Of a stretch of DNA of 64,000 nucleotides, positions 57,446-64,000 are shown one piece after another. The notes under the pieces were generated by a model. It ran no database searches. It was not told the DNA's origin and saw nothing but the letters and a program-made list of their open reading frames with translations. The DNA lies in the NCBI RefSeq assembly GCF_011369485.1, contig NZ_VXCA01000001.1, positions 1-64,000 on the forward strand, written 5' to 3'. The position numbers were made by a program, and so were the translations under genes. Numbering within the stretch: position 1 is the stretch's first letter; every line of letters starts with the position of its first letter. Source of the DNA: Pseudomonas atagonensis. Its GTDB lineage: Bacteria > Pseudomonadota > Gammaproteobacteria > Pseudomonadales > Pseudomonadaceae.

Positions 57446-59950
57446 ATGTCTGCACGTATCGCCAGCAAGCCGTCGGCCATACCCGCTTCGCATACCGCTT
57501 CGCCCACGCTGTTGATTCCTGCTCTGCTGCTGTGCGTCTCCGGCGCCGCCGCGCTGGTGTATCAAGTGCTGTGGATCAAGCAACTGTCGCTGGTGGTCGG
57601 CGTCGAGGTCTACGCGATCACCACCGGCATCAGCTCATTTTTCGCGGGACTGGCCATCGGTGGCTGGTGGTTCGGGCGCTGGGCGGATCGTTTGCAGCAA
57701 CCGGTGCTGCTCTACGCCGGGCTGGAAGTGCTGGTGGCGGTACTGGGTGTCGGTGCGACGTTTGCCTTGAGTGTTTCCGCCAGTCCGTTTGCCTGGCTGC
57801 AAGGTCACGTCGGTTTGCTCGCCTGGCTGTTGCCGTTTGCCTTGGTCGGCCTCCCCGCCGTGTTGATGGGCGGCACCCTGCCGGTATTGGTGCGTTCGCT
57901 GTCGACTGACCCGGGCAAGGCCGGCGGTCAGTTGTACGCTGCCAACACCCTTGGCGCGATTATCGGCACACTGCTCGCCGCATTCGTGCTTATCGCCACC
58001 CTCGGCGTGCGCGGCAGTGCGCTTTTCGCAGCGATGCTCAACCTGCTCGCGGCGGCCGGTGCCCTGGGCTGGCAACGCCGCCAGTCAATACCGTTGGAAG
58101 CACCGGCCAAACACCACCACGAAAAAGCCGCCGACCGCACTGCGTTGTGGCTGTACTCCATCGCCGGTGGCGTGGCCCTCGGATATGAGGTGGTCTGGTC
58201 GCAATCGATCGTGCAATTCATGAGCACCCGCACCTACGCCTTCGCCGTGGTGCTGGCGACCTACCTGACCGGGTTGTTCATCGGCAGCGCCATGCTCGCC
58301 CGGCGCGTCGAGCGCATACGTGATCCGTGGGGCGTGTTCGGTCTGTTGATTGCCGGCGCCGGGCTGATCGCGCTGGTGGAAATCGCCCTGCTTGGCCGCT
58401 GGCTGGTTCTCGCGCAGACCCAGACCGAGATGTGGTTGCTGAGCCTGGGCGTCAGCGAACTGGCCGGCATGAGCGCACGGTTTGCCATCGCAGCGCTGAG
58501 CATCGTGTTTGTGCCGACACTGCTGCTCGGCGCGGCGTTTCCGCTGGCGCTGCGCCTGAGTGTCGGCCACGAGCGGATTGGCCGCGATGTCGGCGCGGTG
58601 GTGGCGTTCAACACGCTGGGCGGAATTATTGGGGTGATGCTCTGCGGCTTTTTGCTGATCCCTCTGCTGGGCCTGGTGCGCACGCTGGGTCTGTTGGCGA
58701 TCATTGCGGCGGCGGTCGGTTACTGCGCGGTGCGCAAGGGTCACCACGTGAAGAAAGGCCGGCGTCAGGCGGTGGTGGCGCTGGGGCTGGTTTCGGTGCT
58801 GTTCGCCGTGCTGACGCCGGTCGACAAAATCGCCAGCCTGCTGCCCGGCGCACGCAACGGCACGCTGGCGTTTTATCAGGAAGGTCGCGGCGGCACCGTG
58901 GCGGTGGTCGCCCAGGGCCGAGGCGAAAACACCTTTCACCGCTTGTACATTCAGGGCGTATCCAACACCGGCGATGCCATGCCGTCGCTGCGTTACATGC
59001 GTATTCAGGCGCTGCTGCCGCTGCTGATTCACAACGGCGAACCACGTTCGACGCTGGTCATCGGCTTCGGCACCGGCATCACCGCCGGTGCCATGCTGCG
59101 TTATCCCGGGCTGGAACATCGCGTGGTCGCCGAGCTGCTGCCGGCGGTGGTCAACGCGGCGCCGCTGTTCAAGGGCAATTTCAATGCAGCGAGCGATCCG
59201 GCGGTGGATGTGCGCCTGCGCGATGGCCGCCAGGAACTGCTGCGCAGCGAACAGACTTACGACCTGATTACCCTCGAACCGCCACCGCCATCGGCGGCCG
59301 GCGTGGTCAACCTGTACTCGCGGGATTTCTATCAGTTGGCCGCCAGCCGCTTGCACAAACAAGGCATCGTCGCGCAATGGTTGCCGCTGCCGACGCAGAA
59401 CATCGATGACTCGCGTTCGCTGGTGCGCAGCTTCCTCGACGTGTTCCCTTACGCCAACCTCTGGACCAGCGAATTTCACGAGATGCTACTGGTGGGTTCG
59501 ATGCAGCCGATCGAGCTGGACGCCGCAAAAATCACTGCACGCTTTCAGCAGGACAGCGTTCGCAGTACGTTGCAGAATGTCGGCATCGGTTCGGCTGCCG
59601 CCCTGCTCTCGACTTGGGTCACTGACCGTGCCGGTCTGCAGCGTTTCGCCGCCGATGCTCCGGCGGTGACCGACGATCAGCCGCGCATCGAGTACGCACC
59701 CTGGGTACGCAGCAAGGAGATAACCCGCGTGCTGCCGGCGCTGCTCGACCTGTATCAGCCGCCGCCACTGCTGAATGCCGATGCCGGTTTCAATGAGCGG
59801 ATGGAAGCGCACCGGCAACGCCTGATGCAGTTCTACCGCGCCAGTCTGCACGCCTATGACGGTGACCGCGATGGCTGGAGCCGTGACATTCGTGAAGTGA
59901 TGCGCGGCGACGGCGGCAACCCGTATTTCCGTTGGTTTACCGGTAACTGA
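57446..59950 (+). CDS. Multi-helix membrane protein fused to spermidine-synthase-like domain
   Basis: The 834-residue protein has about 14 hydrophobic segments in residues ~20-450 (LLIPALLLCVSGAAALVYQV at the start), as in 'fused MFS/spermidine synthase' proteins. A Rossmann domain follows, with the SAM-binding-like GFGTGITAGAM near residue 539 and LITLEPPPPSAAGVVNLYS near 610, in place of the polyamine-synthase DAF-type site. Aminopropyl transfer cannot be assumed. It is often encoded near Bat or sulfatase genes and has no proven role. ATG follows AATAAGGCAATCCGC. Confidence 0.82.
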   Translation: MSARIASKPSAIPASHTASPTLLIPALLLCVSGAAALVYQVLWIKQLSLVVGVEVYAITTGISSFFAGLAIGGWWFGRWADRLQQPVLLYAGLEVLVAVLGVGATFALSVSASPFAWLQGHVGLLAWLLPFALVGLPAVLMGGTLPVLVRSLSTDPGKAGGQLYAANTLGAIIGTLLAAFVLIATLGVRGSALFAAMLNLLAAAGALGWQRRQSIPLEAPAKHHHEKAADRTALWLYSIAGGVALGYEVVWSQSIVQFMSTRTYAFAVVLATYLTGLFIGSAMLARRVERIRDPWGVFGLLIAGAGLIALVEIALLGRWLVLAQTQTEMWLLSLGVSELAGMSARFAIAALSIVFVPTLLLGAAFPLALRLSVGHERIGRDVGAVVAFNTLGGIIGVMLCGFLLIPLLGLVRTLGLLAIIAAAVGYCAVRKGHHVKKGRRQAVVALGLVSVLFAVLTPVDKIASLLPGARNGTLAFYQEGRGGTVAVVAQGRGENTFHRLYIQGVSNTGDAMPSLRYMRIQALLPLLIHNGEPRSTLVIGFGTGITAGAMLRYPGLEHRVVAELLPAVVNAAPLFKGNFNAASDPAVDVRLRDGRQELLRSEQTYDLITLEPPPPSAAGVVNLYSRDFYQLAASRLHKQGIVAQWLPLPTQNIDDSRSLVRSFLDVFPYANLWTSEFHEMLLVGSMQPIELDAAKITARFQQDSVRSTLQNVGIGSAAALLSTWVTDRAGLQRFAADAPAVTDDQPRIEYAPWVRSKEITRVLPALLDLYQPPPLLNADAGFNERMEAHRQRLMQFYRASLHAYDGDRDGWSRDIREVMRGDGGNPYFRWFTGN

Positions 59951-60050
59951 AGCGCCGCAGAGGACTTTTAGACGCGAAACAGGTAGGGTGCGCAAAATCA
60001 AATTGCCATCACTGGGTCGCGTCGCAGGTTTTCACGGAGTTGTACACGCA

Positions 60051-61679
60051 ATGAGTTGCTGGACCGTCCTTGGCCTCTCGGCCGACGCCGATACGCGCAG
60101 TATCAAACGCCAATACGCTGTCTTGCTCAAACAGACCCGTCCGGACGAAGACCCGGAGGGGTTCCAGCGCCTGCGCGAGGCGTATGAACAGGCACTCAGT
60201 TACAAGGAATGGGCGCAGTTTCGCGAGGAGAACGAAGGTGACGACGCCTGTTGGGACCTGACCGACCTGACGGTCGTCGAAGTCGATGCCCTGCACCAGG
60301 CGACGCGCTCACTGAAAGACGTCAGCGGCGAAGAGCTGGCCCGGCGGCATGCCCTTGCCGTCGAGCAAGGCTGCGCGCACATCCTTGAAGACACCCTGCT
60401 GCAGCATTGCATCGAGAACCCGCAGAGTTGCGACGCACTGGTGGATTGGGCGGTGGTGCATTATCAGTGGTTCAGTGCCTGGCAACGGCTTGAACTGGAC
60501 GAAGAGTCCTGCGAGCTGTTGCTGGCCCGGCAACGCGAACGGATCACCCGACCACTACGCGAAGCCCTTGAGCAGCAAGACAGTGAGGCGTTCCTGCGGG
60601 CTTACCGCGATTGCGCGCACGTTCTCTGGCTCGACGTCGAAGTGCACCGCCAGTGGTTCAACCGGGTGTTGAGCCTCCTTCTGCTGGATCGCGATTACTG
60701 GTCTTCGAGCATTTTCGAGCAGGTCTGTGCCGGCCAGGGCTGGCACACCGGCCCGACCAACAGTTGCCCCGAGGCTGAATGGCGACGCCTGCTCGCGCGC
60801 CATGAAGCACCGTTTTTTCTAGCGCAAAAACGTCAGCTCGCGCAGGAACCGGCAGCCACCGCCGAACACCGTGCAGCGCGCCTGCTCCTCGGCACTGGCC
60901 CGTTCAGCCAACGCCTGGCGCTGGCCCGGCGCCTGCGCGAGAAAGATTGGGAAGAGTGCCGGCAATTGAGCTCGGCGTTGTACGCCAACCATCCAAAGGT
61001 CTGCGCCGAACTGCCCGGCGGCACCGCGTTTTTCTGGCGCGACTGGCAACAGACCTACCACGACTGGCCAATCTACGTCGCGGTGGTGCTGGCGTGCCTG
61101 ATCGGCGCTTTCACCCACTTTATTCCTTTGGGAATGCGCGCCACCGGGCTGATCAACATCGTCCTGACCTCAACCGTCGTGTTCGGCGTGATTGCCTACG
61201 GTCTCAACTGGCTGACGCACAATCTGGCCCACCGTTATTGGCTACTGGATGACCGGCTCAGCACCGGCCTGTGTCTGGGTTTGATGAAGGATGCGCCGCC
61301 ATTCGGCGTGCTACGTGACCTGCTGCCTTGCGCATTAATGGTGGCCGGGCTGAGCTGGCTGTTTGGCCCGGTTGCCGGCGCCGTGTATGTCGCGACGCTG
61401 GCGGTTGTCGGTCTGGCCCGACGGCGGCAGGTCAAACCCCACGTGTCCTGGGAGCAGACCAGCCCGGTGCTGAAACTCTGCATGACGATCCTCGGCATTC
61501 TGGCGCTGGTGATTGTGCTCGGCGTGTTCAAAGTCACGGCCAGTCAGGGCACGGTCAATCGCAATCAGGGGCTGCAACCGTGGGCCGAGCGCCAGTGCAG
61601 CCGGATCCCGGCGAGCACCGCCGAATGCGGCGCGCCGGCCACCGTTGAACAGTGGTATCCCCAGGAGGCACGACCATGA
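60051..61679 (+). CDS. J-domain-like membrane protein
   Basis: The 542-residue protein begins with a J-domain-like helix pair: SCWTVLGLSADADTRSIKRQ, then YAVLLKQTRPDEDPEGFQRL, then REAYEQAL. The canonical HPD loop reads RPD (residues 30-32), which would be expected to weaken Hsp70 activation. A long helical middle region and four membrane segments follow (near 345-500, e.g. IYVAVVLACLIGAFTHFIPL). The C-terminus has paired Cys (ERQCSRIPASTAECG). Start ATG at 60051, GGAG upstream; the earlier GTG was rejected. Overlaps the next gene by four bases. Confidence 0.78.
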   Translation: MSCWTVLGLSADADTRSIKRQYAVLLKQTRPDEDPEGFQRLREAYEQALSYKEWAQFREENEGDDACWDLTDLTVVEVDALHQATRSLKDVSGEELARRHALAVEQGCAHILEDTLLQHCIENPQSCDALVDWAVVHYQWFSAWQRLELDEESCELLLARQRERITRPLREALEQQDSEAFLRAYRDCAHVLWLDVEVHRQWFNRVLSLLLLDRDYWSSSIFEQVCAGQGWHTGPTNSCPEAEWRRLLARHEAPFFLAQKRQLAQEPAATAEHRAARLLLGTGPFSQRLALARRLREKDWEECRQLSSALYANHPKVCAELPGGTAFFWRDWQQTYHDWPIYVAVVLACLIGAFTHFIPLGMRATGLINIVLTSTVVFGVIAYGLNWLTHNLAHRYWLLDDRLSTGLCLGLMKDAPPFGVLRDLLPCALMVAGLSWLFGPVAGAVYVATLAVVGLARRRQVKPHVSWEQTSPVLKLCMTILGILALVIVLGVFKVTASQGTVNRNQGLQPWAERQCSRIPASTAECGAPATVEQWYPQEARP

Positions 61680-62671
61680 GCTCAAGAATGATGCTCACTA
61701 TCGGCCTGGTGGTCGCACTGGTGGTGATGGGGTTGTCGGGGAAGACCCGACCGTTTCTCCAGCTCGATCTGTGGCTGGATCAGCGTGACGCACCGGTGAC
61801 CGCGCAGGCCAACGCCCTGAGTCCGATCATCGCCTGCGTCAACCGCGTCGATGTGCATTGGCGCAACGCGTACGACAGAAACCTGCATCAGCGAATCACA
61901 AAGGATGCGTTCGGAAGGTTTCTTCCCGAGCCGCGTGATTTCGAAGACAGCGATGCGGTCAACGTGCGTGACATCCAGCAGGATGTCTGTCTTCGTGATA
62001 CCACCGAAAAGCTCGAGCTTCTGGCCTGGCAGCCCGCGCTGTCACAGAAAGTCCGTGACTATGCACAAGCTCTGCAATGGGCTTCATCGATTTCTCCGCC
62101 GACTCGACTCGACAGAAGTGCGAGCTTCTATGTCGTGCCGTTCGAGCTGACACCGACGCTCGTCGGGCGTATTCAGACCGCCAGCAATGCCTACATCAAC
62201 GCCTCGACAGCCCTTCGCGAAGAGTTGCTGCCTCTGGACGTGGCGCAGCGTCCCGAACAACTCAAGTTATTGGAGACACGGGTTGGCAAGGACATTCACT
62301 GGGCGCTGCTGGCCTACATGATTCAGGCTCGCGAAACGGTGGAGCGACTGGAACACGGCATGCACAACCGCAGCCTGACGCCGCAAATCGTCGCCGCCGC
62401 CACAACCGACCTGCAACAGGCGTGGAATCGTCGGGAGCCATATATCGGGCCGCGACAGCCCGGGTTTCGCAACAAGGATGATGACGCGCGGGAATTGTGG
62501 CGGCGCATCAACGAGCCCGCACAAAAATACCTGGACGCCCTTAATACTTTGCAAAGGGACTGGCAGAAACACGCCGAACCGCAACGCCTGAGTGACGATT
62601 TTTATGCCGTCACTCGTGGTTATGACGCCCTGCTCAGCCACTACAATCGTCAGGCTCGCGCCAACTTCTGA
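61676..62671 (+). CDS. DUF3829-like exported or membrane-anchored protein
   Basis: The 331-residue protein has an N-terminal hydrophobic segment (MMLTIGLVVALVVMGLSG) and a helical soluble part with LDLWLDQRDAPVTAQANALS and IIACVNRVD, followed by LLSHYNRQARANF at the C-terminus. I assign it tentatively to the YiiG/DUF3829 type. It is translationally coupled (ATGA) to the J-domain-like gene, so they probably act together at the inner membrane. Function unknown. Confidence 0.65.
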   Translation: MSSRMMLTIGLVVALVVMGLSGKTRPFLQLDLWLDQRDAPVTAQANALSPIIACVNRVDVHWRNAYDRNLHQRITKDAFGRFLPEPRDFEDSDAVNVRDIQQDVCLRDTTEKLELLAWQPALSQKVRDYAQALQWASSISPPTRLDRSASFYVVPFELTPTLVGRIQTASNAYINASTALREELLPLDVAQRPEQLKLLETRVGKDIHWALLAYMIQARETVERLEHGMHNRSLTPQIVAAATTDLQQAWNRREPYIGPRQPGFRNKDDDARELWRRINEPAQKYLDALNTLQRDWQKHAEPQRLSDDFYAVTRGYDALLSHYNRQARANF

Positions 62672-62687
62672 CGGCGCTGCCCGTGAT

Positions 62688-62716
62688 ACCGGATCGTCCG
62701 TCGTGGACGATCCGGT
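62688..62716. terminator. Bidirectional terminator between convergent genes
   Basis: ACCGGATCGTCC and GGACGATCCGGT form a perfect 12-bp stem with loop GTCGT in the 54-base gap between the DUF3829-like gene (+) and the DUF3313 gene (-). No long T-tract on either side. Confidence 0.65.
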
Positions 62717-62725
62717 CACGTGGCG

Positions 62726-63400
62726 TTACTTGCCGGACTTGAGCTTCAGATAAGACTGATGCATGTCCACGGCCCAGCCATCAATTACGGCTTTGACATC
62801 ATCGGCCTTCATCACTTGCGAATCGTTTTCCAGCGGTTTGCCCGTGCCTTTGCGCACGACCTGCGACACCACTTTGTTGGTGGCGCCATCCATGAACACC
62901 GCTTCGGTGGCCAGCGTGGTTTCCTGATCGCGGATGCCGCTGGCAGTACTCACCGCCGCGGCAACCAATGCAATCGGAATTACTTCATAGGCATGCAGGC
63001 CTTCGGTCTTGCTGCTCACAGCGGTGATCGCCGGACGCACCACAATCACGCCCGGGCCAGGACCGGTCGCCAGTGGCAACGACTTGCCGAATTCACGTTT
63101 GAGCGCCTGATCGTAGTAACTGGTAATGCCGTTAAGGGTTTGTTGCGGAATCTTTGCAGTGGCTTGTGGCTTGGGATACAGCTGGCTCGGTTCGACATAG
63201 ACGCTGGTGAATTTGTTGACATCGAGCTTCGGATCAATCCAGCGCATCACCTCGGCGCCGGACGGTGACTTGGCCTCCTTGAGCTGGCTGTAATCCTTGA
63301 GGAAACCGGAGTATTCATCGGGCGCGACGGTTTTGCTGGAGCAACCCACCACACCGAGGACGGCAATGCACAGGGTGCCCATCATTACTGCTGGCTTCAT
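62726..63400 (-). CDS. DUF3313 lipoprotein
   Basis: This 224-residue lipoprotein has a lipobox LGVVGC with the acylated Cys at residue 20. The mature part, APDEYSGFLKDYSQLKE then WIDPKLDVNKFTSVYVEPSQ, followed by IVVRPAITAVS, matches DUF3313, whose members include the poorly characterised Lpp-like 'GNA1162' neighbours. It sits in the periplasmic face of a membrane. Convergent with the DUF3829-like gene. Function unknown. Confidence 0.85.
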   Translation of the reverse strand: MKPAVMMGTLCIAVLGVVGCSSKTVAPDEYSGFLKDYSQLKEAKSPSGAEVMRWIDPKLDVNKFTSVYVEPSQLYPKPQATAKIPQQTLNGITSYYDQALKREFGKSLPLATGPGPGVIVVRPAITAVSSKTEGLHAYEVIPIALVAAAVSTASGIRDQETTLATEAVFMDGATNKVVSQVVRKGTGKPLENDSQVMKADDVKAVIDGWAVDMHQSYLKLKSGK

Positions 63401-63615
63401 GCTGTAACTCCTGTCAGAAGGCCTGAATGTATTGCTAGAGGGGAATTACAGGTATAGCTAAAACCTCAGCATTTGCTCTTCAACATCGCAAAAAATCATC
63501 AAGCGCTGCGCAGTGGCTCACAACCGTCATTTGACAGACGCCTTTCATAAGGCAAAGCTGCATCGAGCCTGAACGCCCGCCAGACGGCAAATGCACCTGG
63601 ACTACGGAAGTCGCA
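63401..63615. other. Divergent intergenic region upstream of the DUF3313 and cytochrome genes
   Basis: The 215 bases carry no open frame of note. They must hold promoters for both divergent genes. AT-rich stretches at 63425-63500 fit the DUF3313 side. I see no strong dyad or ribosome-switch-like structure. Confidence 0.35.
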
Positions 63616-64000
63616 ATGCCCAAGCATAAAAATAACGTCGCACCGCTTCAGCCTGATGCTTCACCGACCTTCTCTTCCCGTTATCTGTTTCCCGTCACCA
63701 TCGGCGTGCTGCTGGCAGCTGTCGTCGGGATCGGCTGGTTTCTGTTCAGCCCTGCGCCTGCTCAGGTAAAACCTGCGCCCAGCAATCCGCCGCCGCTCAG
63801 CGCCCCCTCACCGAAGCCGGCCCCGGTGAAAACCATCGCGAGCACGCCGGCGACTTTTGTCGATGAGCAACAGTGCCAGGGCTGCCACACCGAACAGGTC
63901 AAGGACTGGCAAGGCTCGCACCACCAATTGGCGATGCAGCCAGCGACGGCCGAAACCATGCTCGGCAATTTCAATAACGTCACCTTCAACGGCGAAAAAG
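63616..64000 (+). CDS. Membrane-anchored c-type cytochrome-like protein, 5' part only
   Basis: This frame starts at ATG 63616 and is still open at the window end (128 residues visible). A single membrane anchor (LFPVTIGVLLAAVVGIGWFL, ~residues 28-48) is followed by a Pro-rich linker and CQGCHTEQVKDWQGSHHQLA with a CxxCH heme-binding motif at residues 87-91. This resembles cytochrome c554-type multiheme proteins, often fused to TPR repeats. The C-terminal domain is outside the window, so the final function cannot be read. Confidence 0.75.
   Translation, partial: MPKHKNNVAPLQPDASPTFSSRYLFPVTIGVLLAAVVGIGWFLFSPAPAQVKPAPSNPPPLSAPSPKPAPVKTIASTPATFVDEQQCQGCHTEQVKDWQGSHHQLAMQPATAETMLGNFNNVTFNGEK

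Overview
The window looks like chromosome from a fluorescent Pseudomonas (P. fluorescens group). The grounds are the GC-rich codon use, the GlgE/TreS alpha-glucan and trehalose genes arranged as in Pseudomonas, a MuxABC-OpmB type efflux operon, and many copies of two palindromic repeats typical of this group (cores GTGGGAGCGGGCTTGCTCGC and CTGTGGCGAGGGG). I see no phage, transposase, CRISPR array, tRNA or rRNA.

Layout. 1-108: tail of a probable D-2-hydroxyacid dehydrogenase. 707-11796 (+): glgA-treZ-malQ-treY, a small DUF2934 gene and glgX. 11798-14803 (+): a tightly overlapping cassette of acyl-CoA-dehydrogenase-like, PIG-L/LmbE deacetylase, NodS-like methyltransferase and GT2 genes, starting one base after glgX. 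It is followed by a second, diverged PIG-L gene (14989-15747), an endonuclease/exonuclease/phosphatase-family gene and a short autotransporter barrel (17097-18167). 18309-26075 (-): glgE, treS-maltokinase and glgB, the other arm of the alpha-glucan pathway. 26293-33712: a proline-rich peptide gene, mgtC-like, a DUF3203-like gene, ccoG, a MocR-type regulator, an SDR and an MHYT-GGDEF-EAL protein. 33947-43068 (-): muxA-muxB-muxC-opmB, with three direct repeats at 11-bp spacing upstream that resemble a CpxR site. 43257-44491: tpx and a YciI-like gene.

44789-62671 (+): a long co-directional envelope block. It holds two exported barrel-like proteins around a DUF1254 protein, then moxR-DUF58-DUF4381-VWA-VWA/TPR-batD (a Bat/MoxR operon) running by 4-base overlap into a periplasmic HAD phosphatase. 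After that come an arylsulfatase, a membrane/spermidine-synthase-like fusion, a J-domain membrane protein and a DUF3829-like protein. 62726-63400 (-) is a DUF3313 lipoprotein, and at 63616 a CxxCH-containing membrane-anchored protein runs off the end.

How the genes work together. GlgA and GlgB build and branch alpha-glucan. GlgX and MalQ trim and rearrange it. TreY/TreZ turn linear glucan into trehalose. The TreS-maltokinase fusion turns trehalose into maltose and maltose 1-phosphate, and GlgE polymerises that back into glucan. No glgC is present in the window.

The least explained parts are: (i) the deacetylase/NodS-like/GT2 cassette coupled to glgX, with its active-site-altered PIG-L paralogue; (ii) the Bat-HAD-sulfatase block, in which REP palindromes lie in frame inside two genes; (iii) a 30-codon ORF with a strong ribosome binding site just before moxR. 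Starts were chosen from ribosome binding sites, 4-base overlaps and conserved N-termini. Family assignments come from reading motifs, not from database searches.
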